From Dinghuibacter silviterrae (GTDB taxonomy: Bacteria > Bacteroidota > Bacteroidia > Chitinophagales > Chitinophagaceae), in contig NZ_SODV01000001.1 in the NCBI RefSeq assembly GCF_004366355.1, positions 2,976,001 to 3,040,000 on the forward strand: DNA of 64,000 nt, written 5' to 3'. Shown piece after piece: positions 25,308 through 33,161 of the stretch. The notes beneath the pieces were generated by a model. The model searched no databases. It saw only the letters and a list, made by a program, of their open reading frames with translations, and was not told the DNA's origin. The position numbers were made by a program, and so were the translations under genes. How positions within the stretch are numbered: the first letter of the stretch is position 1; each line of letters starts with the position of its first letter.

Positions 25308-26171
25308 ATGAATACGATGACGCCATTGAAAAGTCTCGACGAGTGGGAAGAAGATCTCCTCGAACGTTATCCGGATCCCACCTCCATTGCGACCAGCAAA
25401 GACACGGAAGCCTACCGCGACTATGACCATACTGTAAAAGATTCCGTCAGGGAATTTTACCGGCTCAACCACCAGCATCAGACCTACGATTTTGTGCTGG
25501 CAAAGAAAAAGGAATTCCTCAGCTTCGATAAGAAAAAGATGCCGGTGTGGGACGCCTTCCAGTTCCTCAATCAACTGGTAGATGATTCCGATCCGGACAC
25601 CGACCTGGATCAGTTCCAACACCTGCTCCAGACGTCCGAGGCGATCCGCAAAGACGGTCATCCCGATTGGATGGTGCTGGCCGGGCTTTTGCACGACATG
25701 GGCAAGGTCCTTTGTCTTTTTGGCGAACCCCAGTGGGCCGTCGTAGGGGATACGTTCCCGGTAGGTTGTGCTTATTCCGATAAAATCGTTTTCCCCGAAT
25801 TCTTCGCCCTCAACCCGGATGCCACCGATCCTAGGTATAATACCCGTTTCGGAGTATATTCGCAAGGGGTTGGCCTGGACCAGGTGCACCTGTCCTGGGG
25901 ACACGACGAATATATATACCAGATGGTAAAGGACCAGCTTCCCGAGCCCGCGTTGTATATGCTGCGGTACCATTCGTTTTATGCGCAGCACCGGGAAGGC
26001 GCGTACGACCACCTCATGAACGACCACGACCGGGATATGTTCCGGTGGGTAAACCTCTTCAACCCTTACGACCTTTATTCGAAGAACCCGGTTCCTCCTG
26101 ACTGGACCGCCCTGAGGCCCTATTACGAGGACCTCGTGGCCAAGTACCTGCCGACCCATTTGTCGTTTTAG
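25308..26171 (+). CDS. inositol oxygenase (myo-inositol to D-glucuronate)
   Basis: A 287-residue soluble enzyme homologous to eukaryotic MIOX, a mixed-valent di-iron oxygenase. All six metal ligands can be matched: His 118 (GHPDW), His 129 and Asp 130 (LLHDMGK), His 199 (SWGHDEY), His 222 (RYHSFY) and Asp 255 (NPYDLYSK). The length is the usual one (mouse 285). The product D-glucuronate enters the same route as the uronate freed by the GH115 domain and continues to mannonate dehydratase, 3 kb away. It is divergent from its probable LacI regulator and followed after 21 bases by an ECF sigma factor gene of another locus. Confidence 0.95.
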   Translation: MNTMTPLKSLDEWEEDLLERYPDPTSIATSKDTEAYRDYDHTVKDSVREFYRLNHQHQTYDFVLAKKKEFLSFDKKKMPVWDAFQFLNQLVDDSDPDTDLDQFQHLLQTSEAIRKDGHPDWMVLAGLLHDMGKVLCLFGEPQWAVVGDTFPVGCAYSDKIVFPEFFALNPDATDPRYNTRFGVYSQGVGLDQVHLSWGHDEYIYQMVKDQLPEPALYMLRYHSFYAQHREGAYDHLMNDHDRDMFRWVNLFNPYDLYSKNPVPPDWTALRPYYEDLVAKYLPTHLSF

Positions 26172-26192
26172 TCATCGATTGCTTGTCATATT

Positions 26193-26789
26193 ATGGATAG
26201 CTGCTGGGAAACAGAAGAACCAATACTGCTGCGCAAGGTCTCCGAAGGGGACTGGGATGCGTACACCCGGCTGTTTTACCACTATCTGCCGGGTCTGACG
26301 CGTTATATTTTCCCCTTTTCAGGCCAGTCCATGCAGGATACGGAAGAAGTGATCCAGGAGGTCTTCCTGAAAATATGGGAAAAAAGGGAGACCCTCGCCT
26401 CGATCCGCGCTTTCGACCGCTATGTCTTCCGCATGGCGAAGAACAAGCTGATCAACATCCTCGAAAAACAACGCCTCGACCGGAACACCCGGGCGCAGTA
26501 TGCGCGGGCGAAAGAAGCCGCCCAGGCCGAAACGGAAACTTCCCTCCAATACAACGAATACCAAAACACCGCCCACAGGGGCATTGCCGCCCTTTCCCCC
26601 AAGTTGCGGGAGGTGTTCCTGCTCAGCACCCAAGAGGGGCTTTCGCTGGACGAGATCTCCTCCGGTTTGCGGTTGCCAAAAGAGACCGTTAAGAAGAGGC
26701 TGTATACAGCCACCGCATTTGTAAAGACCTACCTAAGGACCCATGCGCACTGGCCAGCCCTTGTGTTGTGGGCATTCCTGTCTCGCTGA
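26193..26789 (+). CDS. ECF RNA polymerase sigma factor (FecI-like)
   Basis: A 198-residue sigma-70 factor of the Bacteroidota FecI-like ECF group. Region 2 spans roughly residues 10-95 (DWDAYTRLFYHYLPGLTRYIF, EVIQEVFLKIWEKRETL, FDRYVFRMAKNKLINILEK); region 4 spans about 130-190 (LSPKLREVFLLSTQEGLSLDEIS, LPKETVKKRL). It is followed by its FecR anti-sigma gene and an STN-containing SusC, the standard trans-envelope cascade in which substrate binding outside activates transcription of the locus. Confidence 0.95.
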   Translation: MDSCWETEEPILLRKVSEGDWDAYTRLFYHYLPGLTRYIFPFSGQSMQDTEEVIQEVFLKIWEKRETLASIRAFDRYVFRMAKNKLINILEKQRLDRNTRAQYARAKEAAQAETETSLQYNEYQNTAHRGIAALSPKLREVFLLSTQEGLSLDEISSGLRLPKETVKKRLYTATAFVKTYLRTHAHWPALVLWAFLSR

Positions 26790-26855
26790 CATTTATTTTT
26801 ATTTTTACTTCCTCTTTTGTACGTGCCGCCTGTCTTATAGACAAACGCCCCGTAC

Positions 26856-28064
26856 ATGACGCAAGCCCAGGCACTGGAATTTGTTACCCAACTCGCTTCC
26901 GGGAACTATACCACGGAAGAGCTGGATGTGCTGCAGGCCTACCTGCGCGAGGCCCCTCGCCAGGAGTTGCACCTTTTCTTCGACGCCTATTACGAAGCCA
27001 TCCGGGCCTTACCCGACTCCGGACCCGTTGATCCCGAATTTCAGCAACGACTATACAATTTATATCCGGGGGAGGATGACGCTGGCGCGGCGCCGGCACC
27101 CCAAGGGCTTCCGGAAGCCTTCCTGCCGCGAACCCGCCCTTTGTGGGCGGTGGTTACGGGCATCGCCGCCGCACTGGCGCTTGTGATCGTCACCGCTTCC
27201 GTGTGGTCCCACCGTGCGCCGGAAAAACCGGTCCTGGCGGCCGTTCCGGCGCACCACCCGGCCCCGGCCCCTGTCATACAGCCGGGCGGGAACAAGGCGA
27301 TCCTTACCCTGTCCAATGGCGAGCAGGTCGTCCTGGACAATGAACATAGAGGTTCCGTGGTCAACCAAGGCGGGGTGAACGTGGTGAAGACGGGAGACGG
27401 CAGTCTGGCCTATCACCCGTCTTCCTTACCCGCCGCCCCCGTCTTCAATATGGTCAGCACCCCCCGTGGCGGGCAATACGAAGTCACCCTGCCCGACGGG
27501 TCGAGGGTATGGCTCAACGCCGCGTCCAGCCTTCGTTTTCCCACGGCTTTCGTGGGCGCCACCCGCGAGGTGGAGGTGACCGGCGAAGCCTATTTCGAAG
27601 TGACCAAAGACCCGAAACGGCCTTTCACCGTAAAGACGCCGGGTTTGGACGTAGACGTCCTGGGAACGGATTTCAACATCAACACATATTCGGACGAATC
27701 GGTTTCCCGGGCGACCCTGCTCAACGGGTCCATCCGGGTGAAAGGCAGGGTTTTGCAGCCGCGTGAACAGGCCGTCGTCAGCCACACGGACGGCGGCCTT
27801 AAGGTCATCCCGGGTGTAGACGAGGAAGAGACGGTGGCGTGGAAAAACGGGAATCTGCAATTCAACGACGCGGACATTCCCACTATCCTCCGCCAGGTGG
27901 CACGGTGGTACGACGTGGATATAGTGTATGAAGGAAAGGTGCCCCAGGAGCACTTTACAGGAAGGGTGTCGAGAGATACCGACCTGTCCGGAGTGCTCCA
28001 CATTTTCGCCCTCAGCCAGATTCATTTCCGGATCGAAGGGCGCAAGATCGTGGTAACAGCATAA
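26856..28064 (+). CDS. FecR family anti-sigma factor
   Basis: A 402-residue inner-membrane regulator. The cytoplasmic N-terminus (residues 1-90) binds the sigma factor; a single membrane helix lies at about 95-113 (LWAVVTGIAAALALVIVTA); an Ala/Pro-rich stretch follows. The periplasmic FecR domain (MVSTPRGGQYEVTLPDGSRVWLNAASS, REVEVTGEAYFEV) and the DUF4974-type C-terminal domain (LQFNDADIPTILRQVARWYDVDIVYEG) complete it. It should pass the signal from the SusC STN domain to the sigma factor. It is 66 bases downstream of that gene. Confidence 0.95.
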   Translation: MTQAQALEFVTQLASGNYTTEELDVLQAYLREAPRQELHLFFDAYYEAIRALPDSGPVDPEFQQRLYNLYPGEDDAGAAPAPQGLPEAFLPRTRPLWAVVTGIAAALALVIVTASVWSHRAPEKPVLAAVPAHHPAPAPVIQPGGNKAILTLSNGEQVVLDNEHRGSVVNQGGVNVVKTGDGSLAYHPSSLPAAPVFNMVSTPRGGQYEVTLPDGSRVWLNAASSLRFPTAFVGATREVEVTGEAYFEVTKDPKRPFTVKTPGLDVDVLGTDFNINTYSDESVSRATLLNGSIRVKGRVLQPREQAVVSHTDGGLKVIPGVDEEETVAWKNGNLQFNDADIPTILRQVARWYDVDIVYEGKVPQEHFTGRVSRDTDLSGVLHIFALSQIHFRIEGRKIVVTA

Positions 28065-28065
28065 G

Positions 28066-28084
28066 GGGGCGCCACAGGCGCCCC
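28066..28084. repeat. GC hairpin just after the fecR stop
   Basis: GGGGCGCC and GGCGCCCC form an 8-bp perfect stem with a three-base loop, two bases past the stop codon. It lacks a following U-tract, so it may act as an mRNA 3'-end stabiliser or weak terminator. Confidence 0.55.
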
Positions 28085-28107
28085 GCCCGAAGGGCCATCA
28101 TAAGATA

Positions 28108-28156
28108 TTGTTTCGGCGGCGGACTAAATTGTCCTTTTAGGCCGCCGCCGAAACAA
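28108..28156. repeat. long perfect inverted repeat between fecR and susC
   Basis: Fifteen-base perfect arms (TTGTTTCGGCGGCGG and its complement) enclose a 19-base loop that itself can pair CTAAA with TTTAG. It lies about 95 bases before the susC ATG. A run of A follows, not T, so it is not a standard intrinsic terminator on the plus strand. It may separate regulator and transporter expression. Confidence 0.65.
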
Positions 28157-28250
28157 AAAAGAACCGGGAACGTTGGAGCCGCTCCCGGGGAAGCTTTGGA
28201 GATAAAGAACGCATCATTATTTATTCTTAACCCAAAACCAAACTAAAAGT

Positions 28251-31200
28251 ATGAAAATTGCTTTGGTTATGAAGTGGACTGCTTTGTTTTTACTAGCCGG
28301 GGCCGTGCACGTATCCGCCCATGGATACAGTCAACAGGTCTCGCTCACGCTCAAGAACGCCACCATGGAAAAGGCGATCCGGGCGTTAGAGCGTCAAAGC
28401 GGCTATTCCTTCTGGTACAACAACGAACTGCTCGACCGGACCGATAAGGTCACGCTCGACCTGCGGAACGTCAGCCTGGAGGATGCACTCAAAAAGTGCT
28501 TTGAAAATCAACCCCTTACATACGCCTTTGTGGGCAAGACGATCGTCCTGTCCCCGGTGGCCCTGCCTCCCCAGGAGGTCAAGGGTAGGGTGACCGCCGA
28601 AGACGGTACCCCGCTCGCCGGCGTCAGTGTCACGATTAAAGGAACGAAGAAAGGGGTCACCACCGATGCAGACGGTGCCTTTTCCATCTCCGTCAACCGC
28701 GGAGAAGTCCTGGTCTTCTCCTCCGTGGGGTATGACGCCAAGGAATTCCGCGTGGGTGCCGACGCCAGCTTTAAGATTTCCCTCGTGGAAACGAAAAAGA
28801 ACCTCGGTGACCTCGTCGTCGTGGGGTATGGCAAGCAAAACCGCAAGGCGCTGACCAGCGCCGTCAGCACCGTGAAACCCGAAGACATGAACAAGGGCGC
28901 CATCACCGATGTCGGCCAGTTGCTTCAGGGCAAGGTCCCCGGTCTGAACATTACTGCCAACGGCGACCCGAACCAGAAAGCCGCGGTCGTGTTGCGGGGT
29001 GCCTCCACCATCAACAGTTCGCAGGTACCCTTTTATGTCGTCGACGGGATACCGGGCGTGGACATCTCCCTGATCGCACCCGCCGACATCGCCTCCATCG
29101 ACATCCTCAAAGACGCAGCTGCCACGGCCATTTACGGAAACCGCGCTTCCAACGGGGTGATCATGGTCACCACCAAAAAAGGTAGGAACGGGGACATGCA
29201 CGTGGATTACGGCGGATACGTCGGCGTCGAAAAAGTGTCCAGCAGCCTGAAAATGATGGACGCAGGTCAGTTGCGGAGCTTCCTCAGCAAGAACGGCCTG
29301 GCCTTCGCCCCCAGGGATGACCAGGGCGCCAATACCAACTGGCAGAAAGCCATCGAAAAACCTGCCGCGTATTCCCAGAACCACTACATCTCCCTCAGCG
29401 GCGGTAACGAGCACAGCACGTACATCGCCAGCCTGAACTATGCAGACAAAGATGGTATCCTCCGCAACAGCTCCCTCCAGCGGACCATCGCCCGCATCGC
29501 CATCGAGCACCGCGCGCTAAACGATCACCTCCGGTTTAACCTGACGGTCACCAACGCCAACAGCGTGGCCGAGGATATTCCTTACAGGAACGTGGTCTTG
29601 TTGCAATCGGCCACCTACCTGCCGGTATCACCCGTCAAGAATGCCGACGGGACCTATTTCGAAGACCTCACCAACAGCGGTTATTATAACCCGGTGGCGA
29701 TGATGAACAACAGCTCGCAGAATACCAAAACCAATGAACTCGCCGGGTTGTTCAACACCCAGGTGAAGTTGCCCTGGGGTTTGACCTACGACCTGAACCT
29801 GGCCTACCAGAACACGACGATCCTCGAAGGTGAATACCTGAACAGCTATTACACCTCGACGTTTAATAATATGTACGACAACCCGGACCCCGGGTTTGCC
29901 GGTCACTCCCAACAGGTCTTTGGTCAGAACGGCCAGGCCACCCGCAGCGCGATCCAGAACTACAGCAAGCTGCTGGAGACCTTCTTTACCTGGGACCGTC
30001 ACTTCGGTGACCACGGCGTTAACGTCGTCGTTGGTTATTCCTGGCAGAACTTCGTCAACGGAGACGGCTTCCAGGCGACCACGGCCAACTTCCCCGTCGA
30101 CAACGTGAGCTACAACAACCTTGCCCTGAGCAACCCTTATGCACTCAGCGGTTACGAAGTCAATTTCGGGGCGGCCAACGTATACGACGAAGAGCGCCTG
30201 ATCTCCGACTTCGGCCGGTTGAACTATAACTATAAGGAAAAATACTTGCTGCAAGGATCGATCCGCCGGGACGGCAGCTCGGTTTTCGGCACCAACCACC
30301 GTTGGGGGTATTTCCCCGCCGTCGGTGCCGGCTGGAGGATCAGCAAGGAAGATTTCATGAAGGACCAGAACGTGTTCGAAGAATTGAAACTGAGGGGTAG
30401 CTACGGGGTTACCGGTAACTCTACCGGTTTCAGCGCCTACACCGCCCAGTTTATTTCCAGCAGCATCGGGAGCTATTACTACCAGGGGACAAACGTTTCG
30501 GCGCTCGGACCCACCCAGACAGCCAACCCCAACCTGGAATGGGAAAAGACGGCCACTACGGACATCGGCCTGGACTTTGCCATCCTCAAGGGTAGGGTAA
30601 GCGGTTCGTTGGACTGGTATGACAAAAAGACCTCCAACATGATCTTCAGTTACTCGGTAGATCCCATGTTGGCGCCCGTCGGGAACATCGTCGCCAATGG
30701 TGGCGGTATGAGCAACAAAGGGGTCGAATTGGCGGTGAGCGCCCAGATCGTGCACAACAGGAACCTCACCTGGACGTCCAGCCTGAACCTGGCGCACAAC
30801 ACCAACGAGATCACCAGCCTGAGCAGTCCGCTGTTCACCAAGGTAGACTCGATTCTGGTGGGCGACCCCGAAGGCGGCGGTCAGTCAGGAAGCAAGCTCG
30901 CGGTGTTGCAACCCGGTCACCCCGTCGGTCAGTTCTTCTCCCCGCAATACGCCGGGAAGAATTCGAGTGGCGTTTCCCAATACGTGGCTCACGACGGCAC
31001 CCTGACCACCACGCCCCTGATCGGCACGGACTATCATTATATCGGCAGCGCGCAACCGAAGTTGATTGCGGGCTGGGCCAACACCTTCCGCTATAGGAAC
31101 TTCGACCTGAACATCTCCCTGAGGGGGACCTTCGGGAACAAGATCTTCAACGCCACCCGCGCGGACCTCTTCCGTCCCAGCACGGCCCAATACACCAACA

Positions 31201-31505
31201 TCCTCGTGGATGCGGCAGGAGAATCCACCACGGACGTCAACTCCTACAAATATTCGTCCCGTTTTGTCGAAAACGGCGGCTATATCCGGTTCGACAACGC
31301 GACCCTGGGGTATAACTTCCCGAAAACGGGTCAGTATATCAAGTCGCTGCGGTTATACCTCACCGGGAATAATCTCTTTGTCATCACCAAGTACAAAGGG
31401 ATTGACCCCGAGGTCAACCAGGGTGGTATCGCGCCCGGGATAGACTACAATAACTTCTATCCCAAAACCCGCACCTTCCTGTTCGGAGCCAACGTATCCT
31501 TCTAA
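28251..31505 (+). CDS. SusC/RagA family TonB-linked outer membrane transporter with STN domain
   Basis: A 1084-residue outer-membrane importer. After the signal peptide (to about residue 24) comes an STN domain (VSLTLKNATMEKAIRALERQ through GKTIVLSP) that contacts FecR, then a carboxypeptidase-like domain (VKGRVTAEDGTPLAGVSVTI), the SusC signature VVVGYGKQNRKALTSAVS, the plug (YVVDGIPGVDISL, IASIDILKDAAATAIYGNRAS) and the barrel, ending LFGANVSF. The STN domain matches the ECF sigma/FecR pair upstream. The SusD partner begins 18 bases downstream. The cargo is probably a GlcNAc-containing glycan, judged by the GH89 gene. Confidence 0.95.
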   Translation: MKIALVMKWTALFLLAGAVHVSAHGYSQQVSLTLKNATMEKAIRALERQSGYSFWYNNELLDRTDKVTLDLRNVSLEDALKKCFENQPLTYAFVGKTIVLSPVALPPQEVKGRVTAEDGTPLAGVSVTIKGTKKGVTTDADGAFSISVNRGEVLVFSSVGYDAKEFRVGADASFKISLVETKKNLGDLVVVGYGKQNRKALTSAVSTVKPEDMNKGAITDVGQLLQGKVPGLNITANGDPNQKAAVVLRGASTINSSQVPFYVVDGIPGVDISLIAPADIASIDILKDAAATAIYGNRASNGVIMVTTKKGRNGDMHVDYGGYVGVEKVSSSLKMMDAGQLRSFLSKNGLAFAPRDDQGANTNWQKAIEKPAAYSQNHYISLSGGNEHSTYIASLNYADKDGILRNSSLQRTIARIAIEHRALNDHLRFNLTVTNANSVAEDIPYRNVVLLQSATYLPVSPVKNADGTYFEDLTNSGYYNPVAMMNNSSQNTKTNELAGLFNTQVKLPWGLTYDLNLAYQNTTILEGEYLNSYYTSTFNNMYDNPDPGFAGHSQQVFGQNGQATRSAIQNYSKLLETFFTWDRHFGDHGVNVVVGYSWQNFVNGDGFQATTANFPVDNVSYNNLALSNPYALSGYEVNFGAANVYDEERLISDFGRLNYNYKEKYLLQGSIRRDGSSVFGTNHRWGYFPAVGAGWRISKEDFMKDQNVFEELKLRGSYGVTGNSTGFSAYTAQFISSSIGSYYYQGTNVSALGPTQTANPNLEWEKTATTDIGLDFAILKGRVSGSLDWYDKKTSNMIFSYSVDPMLAPVGNIVANGGGMSNKGVELAVSAQIVHNRNLTWTSSLNLAHNTNEITSLSSPLFTKVDSILVGDPEGGGQSGSKLAVLQPGHPVGQFFSPQYAGKNSSGVSQYVAHDGTLTTTPLIGTDYHYIGSAQPKLIAGWANTFRYRNFDLNISLRGTFGNKIFNATRADLFRPSTAQYTNILVDAAGESTTDVNSYKYSSRFVENGGYIRFDNATLGYNFPKTGQYIKSLRLYLTGNNLFVITKYKGIDPEVNQGGIAPGIDYNNFYPKTRTFLFGANVSF

Positions 31506-31523
31506 CGCAAACGAGTAAAACAC

Positions 31524-33161
31524 ATGAAAATGCAAAAATCATTTCTCTTCATAGCGGTCCTCGCGGCCGGGCTGGCGTCCTGTCATAAACTCGACGTACC
31601 CATCACCACGCAGCTGACCCCCAGCGTCTATCCCACGGACTCGGCCCAGTTCATTACGGCCTCCGGTCCGGCGTACGTGGCCCTGCGCGGGAACTACGCG
31701 GTGGAATTCTTTTTCCAGCAAACCCTCAGCACCGACGAGGCCATCCTCCCGGCCCGGGGCGGTAACTGGTACGACGGAGCCCAAAACCAGCAGATGCACT
31801 ACCACAGCTGGAACAAGGACAACAACTACGTCAATACCAACTGGACGTGGCTGGCGACCATCATCGGTGTGGTCAACCAGGAGCTGTCCATCCTGAATGC
31901 CGACGAACCCTCGACCTACTCCGCCAAGCAGCAAAACCTTGCCGAGCTGAAAATGGTCCGGGCGCTGGCGTACTTCTATATGATCGACAACTACGGGAAC
32001 GTACCCATCGATACGGTTTACGGGGACTTCAATGCCCACCCGACCGTAGCGCGGGCCCAGGTGTTCAGCTTCCTGGAAAACGATATCAAGGGGTGTCTCC
32101 CTTACCTGAGCCGGGCGACGGGTACCGCCACCTACGGCCGGATGAACCTCTATTCCGCGTATGCCCTCCTGGCCAAGATGTACCTCAACGCCCAGGTGTA
32201 TACGGGTACCGCCCGCTGGAACGACTGTATCGCCGCCTGTGATACCGTCATCAATTCGGGTTTGTATTCCCTGGCCCCGTTGTCGGACTACCTGGTCATG
32301 TTCTATCCCACCAACGGGCCGACGTCCCTGGGTAGCGAAAACGAGTTCATCTTTGCGATCCCCTACGATCCGAACCTGACCAACAACGTGTTCCCCTTCC
32401 GTGCGGTGAATATCCACGCGCGTTATGACGTCCCCCGGAGCGAGCAGGCAAAATTCTCCCTCCCCTTCGACCCCAGCGCCCCGGAAAGCACGATCCCCAG
32501 CTTTTACGATTCGTATTTCTCCTGGGATAAGAACGACGTCCGGAACGGGCAATGGCTCACCGGTCTTCAATACCTCAAGGACGGCGTCACCCCCGTTACG
32601 GTCACGACCACCAACCTGGGGTACAACCAGTTCTATACCGGGGGCAGCCCAAGTGCCAGCTATACCTACCAGGTTAACCTGTCGGAGGCCGTTACGCTTC
32701 GTCAGGACTCCGCCCTCTTTGATTGCGGGAACGACGAAATCGCCTGGAACATGGGTTACCGCGACATCAAGTTCTACCCCGACTGGACATCCACCAGCCG
32801 CAACCAAAACAACGACGAGCCCGTCTTCCGTTACGCCGATATCCTCCTGATGAAGGCCGAAGCCATCCTCCAGGGTGGCACGGCCACCAACGGGCAGACC
32901 GCCCTGTCCCTGTGCAACGCGCTCAGGGCGCAACGGACGACTTCTCCCGCCTGGACCAACGTCACGCTCGACTCGATCTACAACGAGCGTACCCGCGAGT
33001 TCACCCAGGAGAACTGGCACCGCAACGACATGATCCGTTTTGGCAAATTTGAAAACGCATGGGGCTTCAAGGTCGATGCCGATGTCAACCACCGCATCTT
33101 CCCGATTCCCACAACCGCTCTGACGCTCAATCCTAATCTCACCCAGAACCCCGGGTATTAA
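31524..33161 (+). CDS. SusD/RagB family lipoprotein (second locus)
   Basis: A 545-residue SusD-like lipoprotein, lipobox ASC (Cys 20). Blocks include KMVRALAYFYMIDNYGNVPIDT, YSAYALLAKMYLNAQVY, EPVFRYADILLMKAEAIL and YNERTREFTQENWHRNDMIRFG. It binds glycan over the SusC pore. An alternative ATG two codons downstream exists. Its TAA shares a base with the ATG of the GH89 gene (TAATG), so translation is coupled. Confidence 0.95.
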   Translation: MKMQKSFLFIAVLAAGLASCHKLDVPITTQLTPSVYPTDSAQFITASGPAYVALRGNYAVEFFFQQTLSTDEAILPARGGNWYDGAQNQQMHYHSWNKDNNYVNTNWTWLATIIGVVNQELSILNADEPSTYSAKQQNLAELKMVRALAYFYMIDNYGNVPIDTVYGDFNAHPTVARAQVFSFLENDIKGCLPYLSRATGTATYGRMNLYSAYALLAKMYLNAQVYTGTARWNDCIAACDTVINSGLYSLAPLSDYLVMFYPTNGPTSLGSENEFIFAIPYDPNLTNNVFPFRAVNIHARYDVPRSEQAKFSLPFDPSAPESTIPSFYDSYFSWDKNDVRNGQWLTGLQYLKDGVTPVTVTTTNLGYNQFYTGGSPSASYTYQVNLSEAVTLRQDSALFDCGNDEIAWNMGYRDIKFYPDWTSTSRNQNNDEPVFRYADILLMKAEAILQGGTATNGQTALSLCNALRAQRTTSPAWTNVTLDSIYNERTREFTQENWHRNDMIRFGKFENAWGFKVDADVNHRIFPIPTTALTLNPNLTQNPGY

